NCBI GenBank assembly: GCA_964020155.1
Contig: OZ026556.1
Span: 4,370,001 to 4,434,000, forward strand
DNA from: Chondrilla cf. caribensis
Lineage: Eukaryota > Porifera > Demospongiae > Chondrillida > Chondrillidae
Direction of reading: 5' to 3'
Length of the DNA stretch: 64,000 bases
How positions within the stretch are numbered: position 1 is the stretch's first letter; each line of letters starts with the position of its first letter. Made by a program: the position numbers and the translations under genes. The notes under the pieces were generated by a model. The model saw nothing but the letters and a program-made list of their open reading frames with translations. It did not search any database and was not told where the DNA came from. This document shows, one piece after another, positions 34,301 through 47,300 of this stretch.

Positions 34301-36730
34301 AGCAGTACTGTCTTGTCATCTATGACATCTGCTGTGTCATCATCATCTATTAGATCCTTATCCTCTCTAGGACCATCATCATCTGTTAAGCCGACATTGT
34401 CTGTGAAGCTGTCATCACTCGTTGAGATGTCTATGCCTATTCAACTGTCATCATCCTATAGATCATCATCATCTTATGTACCGTCTTCATCCATTGAGTT
34501 TTCCATGTTTGTTGAGCCATCACTGTCCATAGAACTGCCATCGTCCATCAGATTGTCATCATATGCTGGTCCAGCATCATCCGCTGAAGTGTCATCTACC
34601 GACCTGTCATCTCCTGTTGAGCCATCACTGTCTATAGAACTGTCATCGTCCATTGGAATGCCATCATATGCTGGTCCATCATCATCTGCCGAGGTGTCAT
34701 CTACTATTGAACTGACATCTCCTGTTGAGCCATCATTGTCTGTTGAGCTTTCATCACCCATCGAAATGTCATATGCTGATCCATCATCATCTGCTAAAGT
34801 ATCACCTACTACTGAGCCATTGTCACCTGTTGAGTCACCTTCGTCTGTTGTGCCATCATCGTTAGTTGATCCATCTTCGTCTGCCATGCCATCATCATCT
34901 TCTGTCAAGCAATCTTCGTTTCTTGGACTATCATCGTTAGTAGGTCCATCTTCGTCTGCCATGCCATCATCATCTTCTGTCAAGCAATCTTCGTTTCTTG
35001 GACTATCATCGTTAGTAGGTCCATCTTCGTCTGCCATGCCATCATCATCTTCTGTCAAGCAATCTTCGTTTCTTGCAACATCATCGTTAGTTGGTCCATC
35101 TTCATCTGCCATGCCATCATCATCTTCTGTCAAGCAATCTTCGTTTCTTGCAACATCATCGTTAGTTGATCCATCTTCGTCTGCCATACCATCATCATTT
35201 AATGAGCCATCTCTGTCTGTTGAACCATCATTTTTTGTCAAACAATCATCTTCGTCTGTTGTTAGATCATCTTCGTCTGTTGAGCCATTTTCGACAGTTA
35301 AGCCATCACCTTCCCAATCTTCACTTCCCCAAACATCAGCGATACAGTCAGTCTCCACCACAACCAGCTCTTTGTCCACAACATCAATGTATCCGGAAGC
35401 ATCTTCTGTACCATTGCTCACTACCACTTCTTCAGTGCCCACATCCTCTGCGCTGCCCATGACTCCATCATGTGATCCCATCCCTGATTCCACACCACTA
35501 TCTCAGCCAGTATGCCCTGGGACCACTGCCACCAGTGGACTGAATGTGGTTGTCCTCCAGTCTGAGGAATACCAGTTGAAGCACCTCACTGGAGTTACCG
35601 AGGAGCAATGCTTTACAGTTTGTTGCAGCGATGATGATTGCTATTCCTTCACCCGGTCTCTGACCTCCAACGAATGTTGGTTCCACAGAAAGCATCCACC
35701 AACAGCTGTCCAATCCAGCGAGCACCACACCACATTCTACATGGTCAGGGACAGTCCCGGTCCTTATCTGGACACCTGGGTATACAGCGGAGAAGGATGT
35801 ACATCTCTACCTAGCTACACCAGCTATTCTTTGGATACGTGCATTCCATACAGAGGACTGGACTATCAGGAGCACTCCTATCAGGTGTTCCAATTGGACT
35901 GCTATACAGATTCCGGTTTCACATTACGTCATTTGGTGTGGTACGAGGCACCTGGGTGTACTGTCCCCAGAAATCAGTGGTCGTTGCCAAATGTGAACGT
36001 CAGTGTGAATTCGAGTAGTTGCTATGGAAACGTAAGGTTCTGGTCAGTAAAGGACCAACCTCGAGACATTCCAGTAGAAGCTGTCACCGAAGTGGACAGT
36101 TTCACCCCTACCTATGTCAACTATGTGAAGTACAGCTCCTGTTCTTCAAGCAGCGTCATCAGTCGAGTATCCTACAAGACAGGTGTCTGTTATAGTGAGG
36201 ACGGAGACAGTTTCGTTTATGAAAAGACTACCAGTAACCCATCTTTTGGGTACCAGATGAAGGTTAGGTGGTGGAGTGGGACAAGAAGCTGTTCCGGAAG
36301 TCCCTCTCAAATGTTTGATGTTGTGTGGGGATGCCAAATGACATCAGTGCTCACTGGTATCTTCTCGTTCACAGACAGTGCTCTGTTTGCAATTCCTGGG
36401 CAGTCTATATCAGTCACACCCACTACTACATCAACCCCGCCCACATACCCGCCTCCATCTGCAGAAGACCAATCCTCTACTATCATTGCAGTCGGTGTGT
36501 CTGTGCCTATTGTAATCATTGTGGTTGTCGTGCTGGCAGTGGTAGTGATTGTTGCTATGGTGATATTCAAAGTTAAGAAAGCAAAGTCTGTCGATTTGGT
36601 TGACAACCTCACCAACTTTCCGGAATGTAAATTGGACATGTTCGGCAATGGAGGGGAGCCCAATACGGTGACTATACGTAACCCCCTCAACACCCATGAT
36701 GACGACAACATGGACATAGTATATATATAA
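25374..36730 (+). CDS. Array gene B: giant multi-module type I membrane receptor, 3536 aa
   Basis: Exon 1 (25374-25422) encodes the signal peptide MYSVFVLWLLLANAST. Exon 2 (26169-36730) is one 10.6-kb open exon joined by a phase-1 intron. The ectodomain has nine modules of about 296 aa ending at 26998, 27886, 28774, 29662, 30550, 31438, 32329, 33220 and 34108. Each has a Cys-rich PAN/apple-like part (WDSCFSSCCSRSDCYAF then RCYIL), the linker YYMVRD, and a roughly 200-aa domain with FLDTRVYNSEGC, LRHLVWFEAPGC, APRDIPIT, YQMEVSWWD and FNITWGC. That makes 14 Cys in a typical module and conserved N-glycosylation sequons (NTT, NYT, NIT). A Ser/Thr-rich stalk (34109-35512), a divergent membrane-proximal module (35513-36334), a transmembrane helix (about 36475-36567) and a tail with CKLDMF, TIRNPL and C-terminal DIVYI follow. 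Role unknown. Adhesion or recognition is inferred. Confidence 0.85.
26169..34108 (+). repeat. Nine-module coding tandem array in gene B
   Basis: Period is 888 bp for the GVSQSV subtype and 891 bp for the GVFQYV subtype, which has one extra codon. Module 1 is distinct (TLSGMTKDDCVEACC). Modules 2-6 are GVSQSV type. Modules 7-9 are GVFQYV type, the last with a divergent second half (GSATPRGFVDTRIY). Adjacent copies share long identical DNA stretches, including silent sites. Confidence 0.95.
34862..35190 (+). repeat. 75-bp coding minisatellite (gene B stalk)
   Basis: Four full copies and a partial copy of a 25-residue unit containing PSSSAMPSSSSVKQSSFL. It is absent from genes A, C and D, so the stalks diversify independently. 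Confidence 0.9.
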
Positions 36731-37244
36731 TGTATTTAGGTTTACTAACTCAATAGTGTGTAACTGACTGAGAGTGATATTGGAATTAAGTTTGTTTAGT
36801 ATTGCTTATATCATCTGATTAAAATGTTCAACATGGATTATTACAACATAGACACATTACATGTAACAAATTCATATTAAAATTATAATAAAATTTACTT
36901 GTTATTGCCTATTTAATGTAAATGGGATAGTTGATACAGCTTTTACATACAATAATAATAATAATAACATTATAATGAACCTAATACATAAATTTAATCT
37001 TACTTTAGGAATTATTCACTTCCTGCAATAGGGGTAAATTACTGTCTCTGCTCTTTACAGACGTATATTCGGCACACACCAAAAATATTAGCAATTTTTA
37101 GTCGGCTACTTCATGTTGTCATCCCGTGATGCGAGCGGTCATTTTGGACGACGTGTACAGTTGCCATGGTGAACGTACCCCTGAAGACCCGAATTATTAT
37201 TTAATGAGGCCGGGACCCAATTATTAATGCTCCTTATATGAATA

Positions 37245-37589
37245 CAGTAGACCCTCGATTATCCGGACCCCTTCGGTCACAACAAATTTCTAGGTGTCCG
37301 GATAAGTGAAATCGTCCAGATAACTGAAATTACAGTTTGTGCACACATGCATTATTGAAAATCATTACCTAACCAACTGACTATGTCACCAGGCTCGATC
37401 TCAACACCAAGTTCTCCGAACAAAACCTGGAAGTCTTCAACTTGCACATCATCAGAGATAGCAGGTACATCTTCAGGGTTAGCAGGTACATTATTTGAGA
37501 TGGTAGTGGATTCTTGATCATCAGAGTGACTAATTCTAACTCTTAATCCCCTCCAAATACCATACCCACAAGACGCTAAGGGTTCTGGT

Positions 37590-37638
<49 letters not shown>

Positions 37639-37717
37639 TTATAGCACTAACCTGATTATTGAAACCGGATAATCGAGGGTCCGGATAACCGAGGCCCGGA
37701 TAATCGAGGGTCTACTG
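37245..37717. mobile_element. Tigger/pogo-like deletion derivative
   Basis: Terminal inverted repeats CAGTAGACCCTCGATTATCC and GGATAATCGAGGGTCTACTG are flanked by TA on both sides, typical of the pogo/Tigger group. It is 473 bp long. It contains a 45-T run (37593-37637) and a minus-strand coding remnant. Internal near-copies of the terminal repeat (CCGGATAANNGAGG) occur close to the right end. Confidence 0.85.
37352..37591 (-). pseudogene. C-terminal remnant of a Tigger-like transposase
   Basis: Minus-strand frame open from the poly-T tract to a stop at 37354-37352. It encodes about 79 residues, including SHSDDQESTT, VEDFQVLFGELGVEI and a final SWLGNDFQ. An acidic tail ending a short element with pogo-type ends suggests the last part of the transposase. 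The catalytic domain is absent. Confidence 0.5.
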
Positions 37718-37769
37718 TACGTTTGACCTCCACACAAGGATCACCAACGGATAATAATAATATGTGAGC

Positions 37770-38279
37770 GTGCAAGCGAAAAGGGCCCTTAGCCATTGTT
37801 ATCATAATGTTCAGAATGTATCAAAACAGCCAAATAACACAAAATTTTCGGTTTTCGTTTTATTCGATCAAATTGCTTATATAGTGATAAAGAATAAGTT
37901 CTGAAAGCGTCCCGCCGATACGATTTGTACTTTTCGAGAACGAAGCCTTTTCGTCAAGCGTTCAAAGTCGCCATTTTAAATTATACGGAGTTATGCGGTT
38001 CCATCTTGAATGTGGATTCGCCTTGAATGACGTCATGAATTTCCATTGGTCAGTATACTTTACATCTTCAGTATACGGATCCAGGGCCAAAAACGGAAAT
38101 GAGCCTGTTATCCGTTATAACGTTGCGCGGAGGGACTCAAACAAAGACCCGTAGCGCATAAATAGTCGCTCCTATGCTCTATATGATAGCGCCATCGTCT
38201 GCAGTGTGGAATAGGCTATCGAACAATACCAAAAACGCGCATTCGACAAAAAATCGCTAAGGGCCCTTTTCGCTTGCAC
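37770..38279. mobile_element. 510-bp foldback/MITE next to gene C promoter
   Basis: Ends GTGCAAGCGAAAAGGGCCCT and AGGGCCCTTTTCGCTTGCAC are exact inverted copies, and the match continues inward for several bases. Outside, ATATGTG appears in inverted form on both sides. No coding capacity. Its right end lies 102 bp before the gene C start codon. Confidence 0.75.
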
Positions 38280-38304
38280 ATACACATATATCGCTGACAC
38301 CTGT

Positions 38305-38381
38305 GGTACACATGACGAGTATCGGAATGGGCGGCTATAAATTCTCCGTGGAGCCAAGAAGGCCGAAGGAAAGTGCTCGCC
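38305..38381 (+). promoter_or_regulatory. Gene C core promoter
   Basis: GGTACACATG (38305-38314) of the array-wide block, followed by a TATA-like GGCTATAAATT near 38332-38342 and then the start codon at 38382. Confidence 0.5.
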
Positions 38382-41300
38382 ATGTACTTTTTCGTCGTTG
38401 TGTCTTTGCTGCTTTCCTTGGCTACGACAGGTTTGTTTTGTGTATATAGGTGAAGTCAATGTGTTTTGATACATGTGCTCCAAGCGTGTACTGTCGAAAT
38501 CGTAGTCGGGTTATCCAGCTAAAAAGCAGATACAAAAAGCATACCGGCTTATGTGTAATATTGCTTGATTTAACGTGATGCAGTCTCAATCATTTCAGCG
38601 ATGTGGTTACGGTATAACGATATTGCTTACGGTATAACATAGTGATGTACCATGATATAGTTTTCTACGTACATGTATCATAGCCGTGATTTTTCGCGGA
38701 CATTGACCTTCAATGCTTTAGTCTCGCCATAATGTGGTGAGTTTTCCTCATTCGCTAAATTTGTGCTCAACGAATTTTATGTCTATTTACGATAATTGAG
38801 CTTGCACTGGTGATTTCGGTTCCTCTTCTCTCCACCTTCGACACTAGCTGCGTACGGAGTGCAGAACCTAGCGTAAATCGTACGAAATTTCTAAGAATGT
38901 GATATCACAATTTTTCATGAAAATCCTAAATTTACATTCTACTAGAGTTACTACACACGCAGTAATATTATGAGGACTGCAATTTTAAGAGAACATACTT
39001 GTGCAAGTTTTCAAAGATTTCAAACCACACCTTATCATCTGTCGAATTTGTAAGATGTTGACAAGAATTTGTGATTTTTCACCAGTTTAAGTGTATCTGC
39101 AGGAAAACTGAAATTTTGCTCTACACTTTTACACCATTGCACTATACATTATATGAGTGTTAATGCTATGTGATTTGCTAAGTCTGCTTATAGATGAACT
39201 GGACATGTGGTAGGAAAAATATTCACTATACCCATTTAAAGTATCCTGTTCGTCACTGATCCTAGGTGAAGCTGCCTGTACAAGTACAGATGCAAAAGCG
39301 AGTTATGTCTCAAGCACGTACAGTATTCAGACATTATCTGGCATGACCAAGGATGCCTGTGTTGAAGCATGCTGCAGTAATACCAACTGCTATGCCGTGT
39401 TGATCTACAGGAGCAGTGGGACCTGCTACTTGAGGAGTACCTTCCCGTCTAGTGCAGTATCATCGTCTTCATCTTACTACCTTTACTACCTAGTCCGAGA
39501 TTCCGTTTCTAATTATTTGGATGTTCGAAAGTATGGAAACAGCGACTGTTCCGGTAGTGTGACCACATATCGTAGCTATGCCATTGATTCCTGTGTGCCC
39601 TATCTAGAGCTGGCCTACACCGAGCATGCCTACCACTTGTATGAGTTGGAATCTTCCACCAGTTCATCTGACTTCACTGTCCGTCACTTAGTGTGGTTTG
39701 AAGCTCCAGGCTGTACTGCTGCGGAGAATGAATGGACCACGCCAGACATCAACGAAACCCAGGGAAGTTCGAATTGCTACGACTATTATCGTAATTATGA
39801 AGTTGGCAGTACTCCAAGAGATATTCCAGTGACTGGTGTGACCACTGAAGACAACTACCAACCTCAGTATGTGATATGGAGGAAGTATGCTAGCACCTGT
39901 GATGAAGGTCCACCATGGAGAGTATCCTACAGTGTTGGACAATGCCACGAGGAGGAGACTCTGAGAGACAGTTTCAAGTTTGAGAGTACAGGAACCCATC
40001 CGGCAGAAGGATATCAGATGGAGGTGAGCTGGTGGGACTCATCCACTACTTGTGGTGGCTCACCAAGTTCCCAATTCAACATTACTTGGGGATGTCGTAC
40101 TACCTATCCAGGTAGTGGATACTTCACATTCAGCTCCACTTCACTGTCATCCACCTGTTCAGCTACTACCACAACGGGTGTATCACAGTCTGTGAGTACA
40201 TCGTACAGTATAACATCATATTCGTACACAAGTTGGGATTCCTGTTTCAGCTCATGTTGCAGCAGATCAGACTGTTATGCCTTCATGCTGAGTTCCTCGA
40301 GATGCTACATTCTTCGGCAGTTTTCATCCAGTGTAACATCTTCCAGTACTACCTACACCCTCTACTACATGGTTCGTGACGGTAAGAGCAAACCTGGTGC
40401 ATTCCTGGATACTCGCGTGTACAACAGTGAAGGGTGTGGAGGATCAGTGACAGACTACATCAGTTACCCCATTGAATCGTGCGTCCCCTACAAGTACCTC
40501 GCCTACCACAGCAATGCCTATCAAATGTTCCAAGTAGATTCGTACACCAGCACTAGAAGCTTTGTTCTTCGTCACTTGGTGTGGTTCGAAGCTCCCGGAT
40601 GTACTGCACCAGAGAGTGATTGGGACACTCCAGACATCAACACAACTCGTAACAGCAACTCATGTTATAAGAACTACACATTCTACGAACTGAAGCATGC
40701 TCCGAGAGACATTCCAATAACGGCTATATCAACCCAAGACAACTACGAACCTCAGTATGTGATATGGAGGAAGTATGGTGAAACATGCAGTGGAGGTCCA
40801 CCTAAAAGGGTATCCTACAGTGTTGGACAGTGCCACGAGGAGGAGACTCTGAGAGACAGTTTCAAGTTTGAGAGTACAGGAACCCATCCGGCAGAAGGAT
40901 ATCAGATGGAAGTGAGCTGGTGGGACTCATCCACCTCTTGCGGTGGCTCTCCGAGTTCCCAATTCAATATTACTTGGGGATGTCGTTCTACCTATCCAGG
41001 AAGTGGATACTTCACATTCAGCTCCACTTCACTGTCATCCACCTGTTCAGCTACTACCACAACGGGTGTATCACAGTCTGTGAGTACATCATACAGTATA
41101 ACATTATATTCGTACACAAGTTGGGACTCCTGTTTTAGCTCATGTTGCAGCAGATCAAACTGTTATGCCTTCATGCTGAGTTCCTCCAGATGCTACATTC
41201 TTCGGCAGTTTTCATCCAGTGTACCGTCCTCCAGTTCAACCTACACCCTCTACTACATGGTTCGTGATGGTAAGAGCAAACCTGGTGCATTCCTGGATAC

Positions 41301-44300
41301 TCGCGTGTACAACAGTGAAGGTTGTGGAGGATCAGTGACAGACTACATCAGTTACCCCATTGAATCATGCGTCCCCTACAAGTACCTCGCCTACCACAAC
41401 AATGCCTATCAAATGTTCCGTATAGATTCGTACACCAGCACTAGAAACTTTGTTCTTCGTCACTTGGTGTGGTTCGAAGCTCCCGGATGTACTGCACCAG
41501 AGAGTGATTGGGACACTCCAGACATCAACATGACTCGTAACAGCAACTCATGTTACAAGAACTACACATTCTACGAACTGAAGCATGCTCCGAGAGACAT
41601 TCCAATAACGGCTGTATCAACCCAAGACAACTACGAGCCTCAGTATGTGATATGGAGGAAGTATGCTGATACATGCAGTGGAGGTCCACCTAAAAGGGTA
41701 TCCTACAGTGTTGGACAATGCCACGAGGAGGAGACTCTGAGAGACAGTTTCAAGTTTGAGAGTACAGGAACCCATCCGGCAGAAGGATATCAGATGGAGG
41801 TGAGCTGGTGGGACTCATCCACTACTTGTGTCGGCTCTCCAAGTTCCCAATTCAACATTACTTGGGGATGTCATTCCACTAATCCAGGAAGTGGATACTT
41901 CACATTCAGCTCCACTGGACTGTCATCCACCTGTTTAGCTACTACCACAACGGGTGTATCACAGTCTGTGAGTACATCGTACAGTATAACATCATATTCG
42001 TACACAAGTTGGGACTCCTGTTTCAGCTCATGTTGCAGCAGATCAAACTGTTATGCCTTCATGCTGAGTTCCTCGAGATGCTACATTCTTCGGCAGTTTT
42101 CATCCAGTGCAACATCTTCCAGTACTACGTACACCCTCTACTACATGGTTCGTGATGGTAAGAGCAAACCTGGTGCATTCCTGGATACTCGCGTGTACAA
42201 CAGTGAAGGGTGTGGAGGATCAGTGACAGACTACATCAGTTACCCCATTGAATCGTGCGTCCCCTACAAGTACCTCGCCTACCACAATAATGCCTATCAA
42301 ATGTTCCGTATAGATTCGTACACCAGCACTAGAAACTTTGTTCTTCGTCACTTGGTGTGGTTCGAAGCTCCCGGATGTACTGCACCAGAGAGTGATTGGG
42401 ACACTCCAGACATCAACACGACTCGTAACAGCAACTCATGCTACAAGAACTACACATTCTACGAACTGAAGCATGCTCCGAGAGACATTCCAATAACGGC
42501 TGTATCAACCCAAGACAACTACGAACCTCAGTATGTGATATGGAGGAAGTATGCCGATACATGCAGTGGAGGTCCACCTAAAAGGGTATCCTACAGTGTT
42601 GGACAATGCCACGAGGAGGAGACTCTGAGAGACAGTTTCAAGTTTGAGAGTACAGGAACCCATCCGGCAGAAGGATATCAGATGGAGGTGAGCTGGTGGG
42701 ACTCATCCACTACTTGTGGTGGCTCTCCGAGTTCCCAATTCAACATTACTTGGGGATGTCGTTCTACTAATCCAGGAAGTGGATACTTCACATTCAGCTT
42801 CACTTCACTGTCATCCACCTGTTCAGCTACTACCACAACGGGTGTATCACAGTCTGTGAGTACATCGTACAGTATAACATCATATTCGTACACAAGTTGG
42901 GATTCCTGTTTCAGCTCATGTTGCAGCAGATCAAACTGTTATGCCTTCATGCTGAGTTCCTCGAGATGCTACATTCTTCGGCAGTTTTCATCCAGTGCAA
43001 CATCTTCCAGTACTACCTACACCCTCTACTACATGGTTCGCGATGCAAAGAGCAAACCTGGTGCATTCCTGGATACTCGCGTGTACAACAGTGAAGGTTG
43101 TGGAGGATCAGTGACAGACTACATCAGTTACCCCATTGAATCGTGCGTCCCCTACAAGTACCTCGCCTACCACAACAATGCCTATCAAATGTTCCAAGTA
43201 GATTCGTACACCAGCACTAGAAGCTTTGTTCTTCGTCACTTGGTGTGGTTCGAAGCTCCCGGATGTACTGCACCAGAGAGTGATTGGGACACTCCAGACA
43301 TCAACACAACTCGTAACAGTGACTCATGTTACAAGAACTACACATTCTACGAACTGAAGCATGCTCCGAGAGACATTCCAATAACGGCTGTATCAACCCA
43401 AGACAACTACGAGCCTCAGTATGTGATATGGAGGAAGTATGGTGAAACATGCAGTGGAGGTCCACCTAAAAGAGTATCCTACAATGTTTCACAGTGCCAT
43501 AAGGAGGAGACTCTGAGAGACAGTTTCAAGTTTGAGAGTACAGGAACCCATCCGGCAGAAGGATATCAGATGGAGGTGAGCTGGTGGGACTCATCCACTA
43601 CTTGTGTCGGCTCTCCAAGTTCCCAATTCAACATTACTTGGGGATGTCGTTCTACTAATCCAGGAAGTGGATACTTCACATTCAGCTCCACTGGGCTATC
43701 ATCCACTTGTTCAGCTACGTCCACAACGGGTGTATTTCAGTATGTTAGTATATCAACATACAGCTTTCGAACATATTCTTACACAACTTGGGATTCCTGT
43801 TACAGTATATGTTGCAGCTGGTCAAACTGCCATGCTTTCATGCTGAGTTCCTCAAGATGCTACGTTCTATACTACTTTTCACCCAGTGTTCCAACCTCCA
43901 GTACTACCTACACCCTCTACTACATGGTTCGTGACGGTAAGAGCAAACCTGGTGTATTTCTGGATACTCGCGTGTACAACAGTGAAGGTTGTGGAGGATC
44001 AGTGACAGACTACATCAGTTACCCCATTGAATCATGCATCCCCTACAAGTACCTCGCCTACCACGAACATGCCTATCAAATGTTCCGTGTAGATTCGTAC
44101 ACCAGCACTAGAAGCTTTGTTCTTCGTCACTTGGTGTGGTTCGAAGCTCCCGGATGTACTGCACCAGAGAGTGATTGGGACACTCCAGACATCAACACAA
44201 CTCGTAACAGTGACTCATGTTACAAGAACTACACATTCTACGAACTGAAGCATGCTCCGAGAGACATTCCAATAACGGCTGTATCAACCCAAGACAACTA

Positions 44301-47300
44301 CGAGCCTCAGTATGTGATATGGAGGAAGTATGGTGAAACATGCAGTGGAGGTCCACCTAAAAGAGTATCCTACAATGTTTCACAGTGCCATAAGGAGGAG
44401 ACTCTGAGAGACAGTTTCAAGTTTGAGAGTACAGGAACCCATCCGGCAGAAGGATATCAGATGGAGGTGAGCTGGTGGGACTCATCCACTACTTGTGTCG
44501 GCTCTCCAAGTTCCCAATTCAATATTACTTGGGGATGTCGTTCTACTAATCCAGGAAGTGGATACTTCACATTCAGCTCCACTGGGCTATCATCCACTTG
44601 TTCAGCTACGTCCACAACGGGTGTATTTCAGTATGTTAGTATATCAACATACAGCTTTCGAACATATTCTTACACAACTTGGGATTCCTGTTACAGTATA
44701 TGTTGCAGCTGGTCAAACTGCCATGCTTTCATGCTGAGTTCCTCAAGATGCTACGTTCTATACTACTTTTCACCCAGTGTTCCAACCTCCAGTACTACCT
44801 ACACCCTCTACTACATGGTTCGTGACGGTAAGAGCAAACCTGGTGTATTTCTGGATACTCGCGTGTACAACAGTGAAGGTTGTGGAGGATCAGTGACAGA
44901 CTACATCAGTTACCCCATTGAATCATGCATCCCCTACAAGTACCTCGCCTACCACGAACATGCCTATCAAATGTTCCGTGTAGATTCGTACACCAGCACT
45001 AGAAGCTTTGTTCTTCGTCACTTGGTGTGGTTCGAAGCTCCCGGATGTACTGCACCAGAGAGTTATTGGGACACTCCAGACATCAACACAACTCGTAACA
45101 GCGACTCATGCTACAAGAACTACACATTCTATGAACTGAGGCATGCTCCGAGAGACATTCCAATAACGGCTATATCAACCCAAGACAACTACGAACCTCA
45201 GTATGTGATATGGAGGAAGTATGGTGAAACATGCAGTGGAGGTCCACCTAAAAGGGTATCCTACAGTGTTGGACAATGCCACGAGGAGGAGACTCTGAGA
45301 GACAGTTTCAAGTTTGAGAGTACAGGAACCCATCCGACAGAAGGATATCAGATGGAGGTGAGCTGGTGGGACTCATCCACTACTTGTGGCGGCTCTCCAA
45401 GTTCCCGATTCAATATTACTTGGGGATGTCATTCCACTAATCCAGGAAGAGGAGACTTCACATTTAGCTCTGCTGGGCTATCATCCACCTGTTCAGCTAC
45501 GTCCACAACGGGTGTATTTCAGTATGTTAGTATATCAACATACAGCTTTCGAACATATTCTTACACAACTTGGGATTCCTGTTACAGTATATGTTGCAGC
45601 TGGTCAAACTGCCATGCTTTCATGCTGAGTTCCTCAAGATGCTATGTTCTATACTACTTTTCACCCAGTGTTCCAATCACCAGTACTACCTACACCCTCT
45701 ACTACATGGTTCGCGATGGTAGTGCTACTCCCAGGGGATATTTGGATACTCGTATCTACAGCAGCAGTTCCTGCAGTGGATCGATCAGCTCATACACCAG
45801 TCTTCCTCTCGGTCATTGCACCCGGTACACCTACCTGGAGTATACTGATCACACCTATCAGATGCTGTATTTGGATTCTTATACTGACCAAAATAATTAC
45901 GTTCTTCGTCATCTTGTATGGTATGAGGCTCCAGGATGTACTGTTAATGAGAGTCAGTGGAATACTGCAGACATCAACACAACACGCCAAAGTGGAGATT
46001 GCTTTCAAGATTACAACTTTTGGACAGTGAAATACGCTCCATACAGTAGGAATGTGGGGTCAGTGGTGACAGGAGCTGATAACTTTGTCCCCTCGTATGT
46101 GAACCACAGGAAGTACAGCACTCCTTGCTCCTCAACAGTGACAGAACAGGTCTCTTATCAGCTTGGATACTGCTACGAAGGTAATGGTGGGAGCTTTACC
46201 ATCCAGCGAACAGTCAATCATCCTACCTCCGGTTACCAGATGAAGGTTAGAATATGGAGTGGGTCGACAGTTTGTTCAGGAGATCCTTCAGAAATCTTCA
46301 ATCTGGTGTGGGGATGTCGAGTGGCAACATCATTCAGTGGTAGTTTCACTTTCACAAGTAGTGCATCCTACACTGTTCCTCAAGGATTTGAGTATTCATC
46401 TTCCACTTCCTCGATGACCTCAACAATGTCTTCATCGTCCACCTCTTCGTCCTCTACTTCATTGTCCACCTCTATGCCTACTAGTTTTTCATCTACCTCT
46501 TTGTCTTCTACTTTATTGTCAACCTCTATGCCTACTAGTTCATCATCCACCTCTATGCCTACTAGTTCGTCATCCACCTTTCCATCCTCTACTTCATCGT
46601 CCACCTCTATGCCTACTAGTTCGTCATCCACCTTTCCATCCTCTACTTCATCGTCAACCTCTATGCCTACTAGTTCATCATCCTTCTCTTTGTCTTCTAC
46701 ATTATCACCATCCTCTATGTCCACTACTTCCTCATCCACTCCTTTGTCTTCTAGTTCGTCAACTACCTCTTTTTCATTGTCCATTTCTTCGTCTCCTCTG
46801 TTGTCTACCTCATTATTATCATCTGCTGAAGTAACATCTACTATTGAGGTATCATCACCTGTTCAACCGTCTTCATCTGTCCCACCATCATCATCATCTG
46901 TTGGGCAATCCCCATCTGTCACATCATCGTCTGTTTGGCCATCTGCATCCCTTAGGCTATCATCATCTGTTGGGCCATCACCAGTCCCATCTTCACTTCC
47001 CCAAACATCAGCGATACAGTCAGTCTCCATCACAACCAGCTCTTTGTCCACAACCTCAATGTATCCGGAAACATCTTCTGTACCATTGCTCACTACCACT
47101 TCTTCAGTACTCACATCCTCTGTGCTGCCCATGACTCCATCATGTGGTCCAATCCCTGATTCCACACCACCATCTCAGTCAGTATGCCCTGGGACCACTG
47201 CCACCAGCGGATTGAATGTGATTGTCCTCCAGTCTGACGAATACCAGTTAAAGCACCTCACTGGAGTTACCGAGGAGCAATGCTTTACAGTTTGTTGCAG

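Noticed and set aside
34474..35493. Minus-strand Asp/Glu/Gly-rich ORF opposite gene B stalk (similar ones at 46380-47165 and 57972-58727)
   Set aside because: Antisense of TCA/TCT/CCA Ser-Pro codons; recurs wherever the stalk occurs.
38172..38483. Minus ORF of 103 aa over the gene C promoter
   Set aside because: Lies across the foldback element and gene C exon 1; no homologous ORF in genes D or E.
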